Below, piece after piece: positions 8,165 to 16,066 of a stretch of 41,863 bases of DNA. The stretch is from CAWUIO01 sp963922455. GTDB lineage: Bacteria > Bacteroidota > Bacteroidia > Cytophagales > Microscillaceae. The translations under genes and the position numbers were made by a program. Positions within the stretch are counted from its first letter, which is position 1; each line of letters opens with the position of its first letter. Where the stretch lies: contig CAWUIO010000056.1 of the NCBI GenBank assembly GCA_963922455.1, positions 1-41,863 of the forward strand, written 5' to 3'. Below the pieces are notes generated by a model. The model saw only the letters and a list, made by a program, of their open reading frames with translations. It was not told the origin of the DNA and made no database searches.

Positions 8165-8440
8165 TTACTTACGGATACCCAACTCCGCAATAATCGCACG
8201 GTAGCGTTCAATATCACGCTTAATCAGGTAATCCAGTAGTCTTCGGCGCTTACCCACAAGTTTCAATAAGCCTAAGCGGCTTGAGTGATCTTTTTTATGG
8301 GTTTTGAGGTGTTCCGTAAGATGATTTATCCGATAGGTGAATAAGGCAATTTGGGATTCGGCTGATCCGGTGTCCGTATTAGATTTTGCCCGTCCGTGAT
8401 TCTCAAATAGCTCCTTCTTTTTGCTCGAACCTAAATACAT
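8165..8440 (-). CDS. rpsO: Small-subunit ribosomal protein S15
   Basis: A 91-residue S15 that binds the central domain of 16S rRNA early in 30S assembly. The family signature is clear: T-D-T-G-S-A-E-S-Q-I-A-L-F-T-Y-R-I near residues 22-38, then L-T-E-H-L-K-T-H-K-K-D-H-S-S-R, and L-L-x-L-V-G-K-R-R-R-L-L-D-Y-L. Length and order are standard for the family. It sits just upstream of pnp, as in many bacteria. The 76-base gap to the permease gene upstream contains no exact promoter box. Confidence 0.97.
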   Translation of the reverse strand: MYLGSSKKKELFENHGRAKSNTDTGSAESQIALFTYRINHLTEHLKTHKKDHSSRLGLLKLVGKRRRLLDYLIKRDIERYRAIIAELGIRK

Positions 8441-8516
8441 AATACTTAATTCAATTCAATTTCTTTAACTCTCATTCAATTTACAAATCTCGCACTTTTT
8501 CTCCTATAAAGCAATT

Positions 8517-10034
8517 CTAGGTTTTCTTTTTTATAAAACGACCTAGTAATTGGTCTTGTAAGACGTAATAAAAGTCCGAATCGAGCAAGGGTGAGTCATT
8601 TTTAGCTTGTTTCAGGAAGAAAAACCCAAAGCTTAAGAGGAAAATATTTGAGGCCCACATACCCAGCCACAAGGATACCATACCCTCTTTTACCCATTTT
8701 TCTCCGAATATACTGATTACATAGAAAACGATGAAGAAAATGATAGAAATCAGCACCGGAATTCCCAAACCACCACGCTTAATGATAGAGCCTAAGGGGG
8801 CTCCAATCAAAAACATAGAAATACAAGCGAAGGCCAGGGTAAATTTTTTCAAAAACTCTACCGAAAAATCCCGGGCCTGGCGCGCTAAATCATCCTGACG
8901 ACGGATTCGGGAAGATACAGCATTCCGTATCGTACGGGCACGGGAAAGGGCCTTAGAATATACTACATTACTAGCAGGCTCCTCAATCGTACGTATAGGG
9001 CCCGCCACCGTATCTATTTTGCTTAATTGGGCCGGACTATTATCAACGGGAACCACCAGCTTATTGGTTTTTTTTGAGGCCGAATCCTTATTGGGAGTTT
9101 CTCTTTTGTTATGATAAAGGAAAATATTTTGAATCTGATTACGCATCAATTGATTCTGATTCTTACTGGTCTTTTTTAAAGAGTCGATATCTTGGGCCAA
9201 CTGTACCACATTTTTCATAATACGGTGCCCTTTAAAGAGTCGTTTGTCGGTCGTGTCCATATCAAAAGAAGAGAGGCTAAACACGATCTGACTTTTCTCA
9301 AAAGCGTGGGTAATAAACTTTTCGCGGGAGTTATTCCCATCTCGGGTTTGGACTTGGTCTTGATAGTTGGCCCCATCAAAGAGCTCCAAAACCAGATAGC
9401 GTTCGTTTTTGATGGTATACATGCGGCCTGAGTCGGCCAAAATCAACTCCCGGTTGCCAAGGCCCGAAGTGTGGTCATAAATCATAATATCCTTGATCAA
9501 TTGCCCATCCGGATACTTTTTATTGATCTTGATGCTGTATCCAGGAAGCCCATCATAAAACGTTCCCTCCTTAATGCTCAAGGTTGGACTCTTTTGGCGA
9601 ATATCCCATAATAAACTATAGGCTTTCAAATTAGCTTCGGGTACTATCCGGTCATTAAAGAAAAAAGAGCCAATACTCACCACCACAGTAAACAAAAAGA
9701 TTGGGCTCAGTACCCGGATCAAGGAAATCCCTGCACCCTTCAAAGCCGTAAGTTCCTGGTGTTCGCCCAGATTACCAAAGGTAATCAAAGAGGAAAGTAA
9801 AATTCCTAAGGGCATACCCAAGGGCACGATATGCAAAGAATAGTAAAAAAGTAATTCGCCAAAAACGGCATAAGAGAGCCCTTTACCCAGCAGTTCGTCT
9901 ACGTAGCGCATCATTTGCTGGATAAGCAAGATAAAAGTAACCACCGAAGTAGTCAAAATAAACGGTCCGATAAAGGCTTTGATGATGAGCCAATCGACGA
10001 TATAAGAAGACCGGTTTATTCTAAATAATGACAT
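8517..10034 (-). CDS. LptF/LptG-family permease (YjgP/YjgQ)
   Basis: A 505-residue inner-membrane protein of the LptF/LptG family. In complex with the ATPase LptB, this family extracts lipopolysaccharide from the inner membrane and drives it across the periplasm. Three N-terminal membrane segments are seen (about 17-40, 55-85 with P-L-G-M-P-L-G-I-L-L-S-S-L-I-T-F, and 100-125), then a large periplasmic beta-rich domain (about 130-385), then three C-terminal segments (about 395-480). The periplasmic part has a long, charged insertion (about 265-385) with K/N/Q-rich sequence that is not part of the usual jelly roll. From sequence alone I cannot say whether it is LptF or LptG, and no lpt partner is nearby. 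A -7-type promoter box lies about 38 bases upstream of the start. Confidence 0.88.
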   Translation of the reverse strand: MSLFRINRSSYIVDWLIIKAFIGPFILTTSVVTFILLIQQMMRYVDELLGKGLSYAVFGELLFYYSLHIVPLGMPLGILLSSLITFGNLGEHQELTALKGAGISLIRVLSPIFLFTVVVSIGSFFFNDRIVPEANLKAYSLLWDIRQKSPTLSIKEGTFYDGLPGYSIKINKKYPDGQLIKDIMIYDHTSGLGNRELILADSGRMYTIKNERYLVLELFDGANYQDQVQTRDGNNSREKFITHAFEKSQIVFSLSSFDMDTTDKRLFKGHRIMKNVVQLAQDIDSLKKTSKNQNQLMRNQIQNIFLYHNKRETPNKDSASKKTNKLVVPVDNSPAQLSKIDTVAGPIRTIEEPASNVVYSKALSRARTIRNAVSSRIRRQDDLARQARDFSVEFLKKFTLAFACISMFLIGAPLGSIIKRGGLGIPVLISIIFFIVFYVISIFGEKWVKEGMVSLWLGMWASNIFLLSFGFFFLKQAKNDSPLLDSDFYYVLQDQLLGRFIKKKT

Positions 10035-10071
10035 AAACTGTATTTTCTGAGCCTAATTGAGCCACAAATAG

Positions 10072-10079
10072 CAAATCTA
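10072..10079 (-). promoter_or_regulatory. Bacteroidota -7 box for the LptF/G-type gene
   Basis: TAGATTTG on the minus strand, an exact TAnnTTTG match 38 bases upstream of the ATG at 10034. A CAAA (TTTG on minus) lies only 14 bases further upstream, closer than the usual spacing, so the -33 element is uncertain. Confidence 0.45.
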
Positions 10080-10207
10080 AAGAATTTCCGCAGCAAACCT
10101 GGAGCTTTAAGAAATTTTAAGAGAGCTAGGCTACTCTCATGATACTGCAACGAATATCCGGCCAAGGGAGCTAAAAACTCCTAGAGATATAAAATTTTTC
10201 AATCAAG

Positions 10208-10240
10208 TTTCTAGGAATTTAGCAGAAAATGATAACTTTG
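10208..10240 (+). promoter_or_regulatory. Promoter of the tRNA-Met gene
   Basis: An exact -7 box TAACTTTG at 10233-10240, with a -33-like TTTC at 10208-10211 and a 21-base spacer. Transcription would start near 10247, about 9 bases before the mature 5' end of the tRNA. Confidence 0.7.
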
Positions 10241-10255
10241 CATTCCGATTGAATT

Positions 10256-10329
10256 GGCGAGGTAGCTCAGATGGTTAGAGCGTCGGATTCATAACCCGGA
10301 GGTCGGGGGTTCAATTCCCCCCCTCGCTA
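10256..10329 (+). tRNA. tRNA-Met (anticodon CAU)
   Basis: A 74-nucleotide cloverleaf. The acceptor stem is GGCGAGG/CCTCGCT (first pair G-T), the D stem GCTC/GAGC, the anticodon stem TCGGA/CCCGG with loop TTCATAA, and the T stem GGGGG/CCCCC with loop TTCAATT. The discriminator is A, and CCA is not encoded. The C11-G24 D-stem pair argues for the elongator rather than the initiator. A lysidine-modified Ile tRNA with the same CAU anticodon cannot be excluded. Confidence 0.93.
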
Positions 10330-10350
10330 CTATATACCCCCATTTTGAAG

Positions 10351-10379
10351 ACTGTAAGTAAGCCACTTACAGTTTTTTT
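10351..10379 (+). terminator. Terminator of the tRNA-Met transcript
   Basis: Perfect 9-base stem ACTGTAAGT/ACTTACAGT with a 5-base loop, running into seven T residues, 22 bases after the tRNA. Confidence 0.85.
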
Positions 10380-10386
10380 GCTTTAA

Positions 10387-10516
10387 GGGCTGCCCCCGGC
10401 GTTGAAACGTTTTGCCCTTTTTAAACTTTTGGGCCGCCGGGGTCGGGCTTTCGCTACTCGCTGCCTCTCCCCACTAGGCCTACACGAGCTCAAACAGGCC
10501 GCTCTATCCCTCAGCC
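10387..10516 (-). repeat. Structured intergenic element, copy 2
   Basis: Minus-strand copy with closing stem GGCTG/CAGCC, blocks AGGGATAGAGCGGCCTGTTT and GGCAGCGAGTAGCGAAAGCC, and stem 3 CCCCGGCG/CGCCGGGG. The base pair beside the G-A loop is G-C. Its stem-3 loop (AGTTTAAAAAGGGCA and AACGTTT) is almost the same as in the copy at 22739-22866, which marks these two as close relatives. It lies downstream of the outer-membrane protein gene in the same sense. Confidence 0.88.
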
Positions 10517-10623
10517 GAAGACAGAACCGTGTTTGGAGCAGAGAGGCGAGAAGCGAGAGTAGAGATCTGGAGGTAGAGACGGAGGGCGGGGCTTTTCCCA
10601 ATTGCCATTCCGCTATCCCCCCC
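10517..10623. other. Purine-rich spacer between the element and the barrel gene
   Basis: Positions 10537-10597 on the plus strand are almost all purine, with short imperfect repeats such as GAGGCGAGAAGCGAGAG. This stretch is not present beside the other copies of the element. No gene or terminator is visible. Confidence 0.4.
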
Positions 10624-12345
10624 TCAGAACCGCATTTGATAAGCAACCGTAGCCGTCAACTCACTAAAAGTAGGTGAAGACTGCCCATCCCCAAACCGCC
10701 TAAGAAAATTGATATTACTCCGTATGCTGGGTTGGAGTTGATTTTTGGCCTTTTTATCGCTTTTTGGGGATCGGGGGCTCCACTGAAAACCCAGGCGGGA
10801 GGACCAAATTTGACTGGGGGCACTGCCCAAGTTTTGATTATAGGTACTACTCACTTGCATCCGAAGCTTTTGCTCAATTAAAGGGCGGTTCCAGCTAACA
10901 GTAGGGCCCCACTGGCGGCTACTTAGGTTTTGAAAACGATTGTCATAATAATTGACAGCCAAAGAGTAGGTATTCTGACTTTGGGTGTTGGTCATGCTAT
11001 ACAAAAGATTGACGCTGTAAAAACGGGAGTCACTGGCCTGAGGGGTTTGGCTTTGTACTTCCCGGTTTTTTTGGAAGGAAGTCTGCAAGCTGAGAACATT
11101 TTTTTGTTTCGTTTTTCCCCAATTATAAAGCAAGGCGTTTTGGAAGGTATGGTTGATTTGATAAAAGTTCAAGCTATCCAACTCGTTTTGGAAGAGAGGG
11201 TCTTGGGCGGGTCTCTGATTGGTAAACGTGGAAAAATTAGAGTAGCTGCTTTGGACTTGCCAGTGGATATTGGGAGACCATTGCGCATTGACTTGGCTAA
11301 CCCAACGCTCAGTGGTACTGGCTCGGCTTTGGTCTAAATTATTGACTTGCCAACCTGCACTAGCCGAAAGTATAAGTTTGCCAGCAAATAATTGGACATC
11401 GGGGTTTAGGGTGATATTCCTAAAATCATTGTTAAAGTAGTAAGCGCCTAAACTTTGATAGTCTGGAGCAACCCGCTCATATTTTAGACTGACCCGAAAT
11501 GGGGCTTTTTGGTAGCTCAACCCTAACTTTATGGCATCAAAAGTTTCTGAGGCACCTTGGTTTGGGAAAATAAAATTTAAAAAATTATCGGATTGTCTAT
11601 TTAGGGCAACATTTCGATTTCTTTGGAGCCAGGATACAGCATATTCTAGCTCAAGAAATGTGTTTGCTATAACTTTTTGATGGATCAAAAAGGAAATGGC
11701 TCGATTTTCTTGGGGGCTAAGGTTACTTTGCCGAGGTATAAAGTCTAAGGATGAAGGATCATCTTGAGCTTGGAAATAACTGATTTGGTAAAGGTTTTTG
11801 GCGTTACGGTAGCCCAACTTCCAGGCCCATCCCATTCTTTTATAGGAAGCATTGCTTTGACTTGTAGAGTCGGTAGCCGAAAAGGGAACGGCCTGACGTA
11901 GACGGCCATACATCAAGGCAATTTCCCAGTTGTTTGGTTTCAGCTCTAAACCGGCCCCAAAAAAAACATGCCCCCCCAGGGTATAGGGGGAAAAGTTCAT
12001 TTGAGAATAGCCTGTATATAATTGAGCCCATTTATATCGAGGATTAAATCGTATTTGGTTAAATGGCTGGGTGAAATTTTGTCGGGCATTGCTCACTTGA
12101 AAACTAAATGGTGCATCATAACCCAATAGTTGTACGTTTAGATTACCTGATAAATACCAAGTCCAAGGGTCACGGCGGTTAGTAAGTCCCTGTGCCTGAT
12201 AAAATATCTGATTAAAAAGTATGGACCCATTTATATCAAGTCCCTGCTTTTTGTCAAATTGATCTAGATTTTGGGAGTAAATCGGGTAATTTAGTAAAAG
12301 TAAAAGCCCCAAATAACCCCATACGAGCTTATGTGCAAAAGTCAT
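10624..12345 (-). CDS. Outer-membrane beta-barrel protein of unknown function
   Basis: A 573-residue exported protein. Residues 1-24 form a signal peptide (hydrophobic G-Y-L-G-L-L-L-L-L, cleavage after I-Y-S-Q). The rest is rich in aromatic and polar residues in alternating strands, for example W-T-W-Y-L-S-G-N-L-N-V-Q-L-L-G-Y and K-W-A-Q-L-Y-T-G-Y-S-Q-M. It ends in A-Y-Q-M-R-F with the terminal phenylalanine typical of outer-membrane barrels. No TonB box or plug is seen, and the length exceeds the ~300 residues of PorP/SprF. Its start is 10 bases after the stop of the SprB-repeat adhesin, so the two are almost certainly co-transcribed. I infer a role in secreting or anchoring that adhesin, but this is only from position. 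No named family can be assigned. Confidence 0.75.
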   Translation of the reverse strand: MTFAHKLVWGYLGLLLLLNYPIYSQNLDQFDKKQGLDINGSILFNQIFYQAQGLTNRRDPWTWYLSGNLNVQLLGYDAPFSFQVSNARQNFTQPFNQIRFNPRYKWAQLYTGYSQMNFSPYTLGGHVFFGAGLELKPNNWEIALMYGRLRQAVPFSATDSTSQSNASYKRMGWAWKLGYRNAKNLYQISYFQAQDDPSSLDFIPRQSNLSPQENRAISFLIHQKVIANTFLELEYAVSWLQRNRNVALNRQSDNFLNFIFPNQGASETFDAIKLGLSYQKAPFRVSLKYERVAPDYQSLGAYYFNNDFRNITLNPDVQLFAGKLILSASAGWQVNNLDQSRASTTERWVSQVNAQWSPNIHWQVQSSYSNFSTFTNQRPAQDPLFQNELDSLNFYQINHTFQNALLYNWGKTKQKNVLSLQTSFQKNREVQSQTPQASDSRFYSVNLLYSMTNTQSQNTYSLAVNYYDNRFQNLSSRQWGPTVSWNRPLIEQKLRMQVSSTYNQNLGSAPSQIWSSRLGFQWSPRSPKSDKKAKNQLQPSIRSNINFLRRFGDGQSSPTFSELTATVAYQMRF

Positions 12346-12355
12346 GGGGTATGAA

Positions 12356-15300
12356 TTATTGAATGATAAAGCGTTGAACTAAAAGCTCGTGTTCGGTAAT
12401 TACTTCCAGAAAATAGGTGCCACTTTCAGTACCAATGAGCTTAATGACTTCGTCCAGGCTGAATCTCGCAGCCCATCTTCTCTCATAGATGCGCTTCCCG
12501 GCAACATGCCGAATTCGGATAGTGACTTCTTCTTTTCTATTCAACTCAAGGGCACAACGGAAGGTCCCTGGGTTTGGGTTGGGGTAGATACCCAAATTTT
12601 TGATATTGGGTTCAGGCCCGAAGGGGTTATTTTGTGTACGGCTACTATCAAAAGGATTGATGGTAAGTGTTTTGTAGATTTCTTTCCAACAATTTTGAAA
12701 TCGGGCCCTGAGACCAATTTGGTAAATTCCGGGAGATTGAACGACAACCAAGGTGCGTTCGGGACTTTTTTCAATTATTTTTAAACTCGAGTCTAATACC
12801 CAGTGCATACTATCTGGTTGAGGATTGCTTATCTCGATCAAAGCAAGTGTATCCAAGGAATAATTAACCGTGGATATCAGAAAGTTGGCTTGAGGATTTA
12901 GGGTCTTTTCGGGAATAAATATATTTTGCTGAGCCTCACAGCCAGTTTGATCTCTAATTATAAGGTGGTAGTTTCCCTTACTTAAATTTTCAAAAACAGA
13001 ATCTTTTTGAAAGTGAGCCCCACCATCTAAGGAGTACTGGTAAGGCGGGCTTCCTCCAAGAGCTTGAATCACTACGGTGCCATTGGAATCCTCCTGACAA
13101 GTGGAGTCAATATTGAGTTTAAAAAACAACTGTTGGGTATTGAGTTCTATAATTTGAGAATAGGTGTATTGACAATTCTCCTGATCCATCACAAGAAGTA
13201 TGAAGGAGCCATTACTCAGTTTATCCTGGGGCTTAAAACTTTGAAATTCATCAGAATCCGTCCTACGGATGAAATAACGATAAGGACCGCTTCCTCCCTG
13301 CGTTTGCGGATCGATCCTGGTAAGTAAATCAGAACAATCATCTCTATGAAAATCAATTGAGGTTATGACTAATGGGTCAGGACTCAGAATGGTTTGAATT
13401 GGGCTTATCGAGGAACAATTATTTTGATCACGTATTTTCAAGCGATAATTACCAGCTTCTAAGGAATATAATGCTGAATCTTGGCTGGGCAAACTAATCC
13501 ACCCTAGGGGGCTATCCCGTTCCCATATCAAATTATAAGGAGGGCTTCCACCACTTATTTTTGCTTGAAGACTGCCAGTGTTAGCCTGGGAGCAGCGAAG
13601 ATCTTTGGTGGTGAAGCTGATTGAAATTTGCTCGGGCTGGCTGAGGTGTATTGTGTCAGGGGAGTAGCTTACATCCAAGCAAGCGCCTATATTAGATTTG
13701 AGGGAAGCAAGATATTTTCCTGAGGCTAAACGATCGAATGAACCATGACTGTTCTGGTACACGGATTGATTATCCAGGTTTTTTAATAGGTATTGTATGC
13801 TTCTTTGGCTACTACTGCTAAAAAGGTGAATCGCTCCATTTTGACTAGAAAAACAGTCGGGATGTTGTATAGCAATGCTATCAAAAGAAAGCGGGGCCAA
13901 GGCATTTACAACTATTTGTTCTGAAACGGTATCACACAAAGGATGTAGATGATCCCATACATTGATAGTATACATTCCGGGCGACAAACCAGTAAATGTG
14001 AAGATATCTTCCTTTTGGGCATAAGCTTCTCGGATTAAGGTGCCTTCCAGAAAAAGTTGGGTGGAGAACATGCCTGAACCATCCCGTATCGTCAAAGTGA
14101 TCTCGCCATTGCCAGGATTAAGGCAAGTTGATGTTTTGCTTTCAGTATGAATACTCGGTAAAATTATTTCAGGGATTACAGCCGTTTGTGCTAGAATTTG
14201 ATTGCATTGGTCTTGCACTTCAAATTGATATTCTCCGGCTGCCAAGTCAAGGAAATTTCCTGTATTATTCTGGCTTATTAATTGGGATTGCTCATTTAAT
14301 AAGGAGTACGTATAAGGGGGCTCTCCTCCTGAAGCGCTAATGGAAATTTGCCCATCTGAACTGCCCGGGCAGGAAAGGGGGCGGATATTTGGAGAATTAA
14401 TTAAACTCAGGTTTGGGTAAGCCTCGATAGTAATTGCCAGGAGAGAGGAGCAAACTCCGACATTATTTTGAGGATAAGCTAACCCAAGTTCAAATTGGCC
14501 AGGAGGGAGACTGTCTATGAGCCAATCAGGCCCATAGGTTAAACCAGATTTTATGGGAAGTCGTCCAAAAGGAGAGGGGATGGTATCATGTACATCGTAC
14601 AGAGCAAATGCTAGACTTTGACTTAAAGGAGGAAAACTAAAGTCTAATAGCTTGAGTTGTGCATTATCTACATTGGGACAGCTTCGGGTCTTTGCCATCT
14701 GGCTTACCTGTGGAACAGAAGGAGAAAAGTCAATAATATGACTGTTTGTGTAAGGGCTGCTCAACTCTGGGCTAAAGGCTTTGAGCCGGAACAATACACT
14801 AGTATTTTGTGACAAAGTGTCCAAAGACAAATCACGAAACGGAATGGCTGAGAACTGACCATCAAGGGAGTTGCCTAAACTATACCAAACATATTCAATG
14901 ATTGGGGGATGCAAATTGTTACATTCTAATTGACATGTGGCAAGCTTATTGGGATCAGGCTGTCCCCCGCCTTCACCAAATTGTTCTTCACACAAGAAGT
15001 AACAGACTTCTTTTTCGGGATTTTCTCGGGTGCTGGCTTCGTTTAAAAAAGCATATTCCAATTGGTAGCTAATACTCCCTAATCTATTTTGGGGGAGGGC
15101 AGGTAAACCCGCTTGTATATTAAATTCCTCATTGGTACAAAATAGTTGGATGGGCAAAGGGGCATAGCTTGGAGTGGGGATACTGTACCGAATTTGGATG
15201 AGGGCCTCGGCATATCTTCCATTTATTGAGCCATTGAGAAGTTGAATAGGAGAAGAAAATACCCCAGGTTCAAAATCTTCTAGATTAAAGGTCCATGTAG

Positions 15301-15748
15301 AACTAGCCCTATGTTTGTCCCTGGTTATCCCATCAGAGTTGGCGCTACAAAAATCACTACCGTTTTTCCGCTCATTATGCGTTCTGAACTCTATTTGAAA
15401 GGAGCTTTGCCCCCTATTCATAATGAGGGGAAATCGTTCTAAGCGAATGCTAGGGTTTTGCCAAAACCTACCATTGATTCCGGAAAGAAGGCAATCTTGT
15501 CCATTTGCGCTAAGAGTTTGATTTTGGAAAGAATCGATCAAAAAAAAGCGGTACGAAGCTAGACTACGGTTGGGGCCTGATTCGAATCCTTGATTAGCCA
15601 ATCGGATTACTTGTATTTCAACCTGGATTTGTGTGCTAGAATCACCATTAACTTGAGCCAATAAAAAATTGTGCGAACTAAGTAAGATGAACAGAAGGAA
15701 TAAGAGTCTGAGTGAGCTCTTTGTAGTTGTTGTGTATTGCTTTAACAT
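12356..15748 (-). CDS. Secreted T9SS protein with SprB-like repeats
   Basis: A 1130-residue surface protein. Residues 1-32 form a signal peptide (F-L-L-A-Q). Residues 33-440 have an unassigned beta-rich region with many cysteines. About 455-945 hold a series of some six 80-90-residue modules of SprB type, each starting with a Cys and containing S-G-G-x-P-P-Y-x-Y/N-x-L and ending in G-x-Y-x-L-x-I-R-D-Q. The third, fourth and fifth are more divergent. About 1050-1130 form a type A T9SS sorting domain (I-Y-P-N-P-N-P-G-T-F ... G-T-Y-F-L-E-V). SprB is the gliding adhesin of Flavobacterium, and proteins of this class are moved along or released from the surface. A -7 box TACATTTG is at 15824-15831. 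The gene is followed by the barrel gene and diverges from the giant gene to the right. Confidence 0.88.
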   Translation of the reverse strand: MLKQYTTTTKSSLRLLFLLFILLSSHNFLLAQVNGDSSTQIQVEIQVIRLANQGFESGPNRSLASYRFFLIDSFQNQTLSANGQDCLLSGINGRFWQNPSIRLERFPLIMNRGQSSFQIEFRTHNERKNGSDFCSANSDGITRDKHRASSTWTFNLEDFEPGVFSSPIQLLNGSINGRYAEALIQIRYSIPTPSYAPLPIQLFCTNEEFNIQAGLPALPQNRLGSISYQLEYAFLNEASTRENPEKEVCYFLCEEQFGEGGGQPDPNKLATCQLECNNLHPPIIEYVWYSLGNSLDGQFSAIPFRDLSLDTLSQNTSVLFRLKAFSPELSSPYTNSHIIDFSPSVPQVSQMAKTRSCPNVDNAQLKLLDFSFPPLSQSLAFALYDVHDTIPSPFGRLPIKSGLTYGPDWLIDSLPPGQFELGLAYPQNNVGVCSSLLAITIEAYPNLSLINSPNIRPLSCPGSSDGQISISASGGEPPYTYSLLNEQSQLISQNNTGNFLDLAAGEYQFEVQDQCNQILAQTAVIPEIILPSIHTESKTSTCLNPGNGEITLTIRDGSGMFSTQLFLEGTLIREAYAQKEDIFTFTGLSPGMYTINVWDHLHPLCDTVSEQIVVNALAPLSFDSIAIQHPDCFSSQNGAIHLFSSSSQRSIQYLLKNLDNQSVYQNSHGSFDRLASGKYLASLKSNIGACLDVSYSPDTIHLSQPEQISISFTTKDLRCSQANTGSLQAKISGGSPPYNLIWERDSPLGWISLPSQDSALYSLEAGNYRLKIRDQNNCSSISPIQTILSPDPLVITSIDFHRDDCSDLLTRIDPQTQGGSGPYRYFIRRTDSDEFQSFKPQDKLSNGSFILLVMDQENCQYTYSQIIELNTQQLFFKLNIDSTCQEDSNGTVVIQALGGSPPYQYSLDGGAHFQKDSVFENLSKGNYHLIIRDQTGCEAQQNIFIPEKTLNPQANFLISTVNYSLDTLALIEISNPQPDSMHWVLDSSLKIIEKSPERTLVVVQSPGIYQIGLRARFQNCWKEIYKTLTINPFDSSRTQNNPFGPEPNIKNLGIYPNPNPGTFRCALELNRKEEVTIRIRHVAGKRIYERRWAARFSLDEVIKLIGTESGTYFLEVITEHELLVQRFIIQ

Positions 15749-15823
15749 GCTGTTTGAAATAGGTTGTTTGAATAGGGCAATTAACTTGACCTTTACCTTT
15801 GGTGTAACTTTTAAACTTTATCA

Positions 15824-15831
15824 CAAATGTA
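15824..15831 (-). promoter_or_regulatory. Bacteroidota -7 box for the adhesin/barrel operon
   Basis: TACATTTG on the minus strand, an exact TAnnTTTG match about 76 bases before the ATG at 15748. No TTTG is seen at the -33 position. Confidence 0.5.
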
Positions 15832-15960
15832 TAGTAAATAAGTGTATATCATAAAAAAAATTATGCAATATATATTGTTTTTTTTAGGTGAAACACTTGG
15901 GGCTGAATTGATTGACTTATGTGTAGGTGGTTTAGGGTACATTTAAAAAATGAGCACTTT

Positions 15961-15990
15961 TTTGATTCATTCAATTCATTTCTATATTTG
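15961..15990 (+). promoter_or_regulatory. Promoter of the giant-protein operon
   Basis: -33 box TTTG at 15961-15964 and exact -7 box TATATTTG at 15983-15990, 18 bases apart. The predicted start near 15997 lies downstream of the first in-frame ATG (15950), which excludes that ATG for this transcript and supports a start at 16067 or 16094. Confidence 0.6.
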
Positions 15991-16066
15991 TAGCCTAAAA
16001 TTGTTCAAAAAACAATCTTTTTCTAGACAGTTTAATTTTCCTTTAGCAGACAACTTTAATACAGTT

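Noticed and set aside
10256..10329. Initiator tRNA-fMet
   Set aside because: The D stem has C11-G24, and the anticodon stem lacks the three G-C pairs of initiators (A31-C39 mismatch), so elongator Met is preferred.
10383..10677. Two overlapping frames (both strands) near the barrel gene
   Set aside because: They lie on element copy 2 and its purine-rich flank; the arginine/serine-rich products mirror the GC-rich stems.
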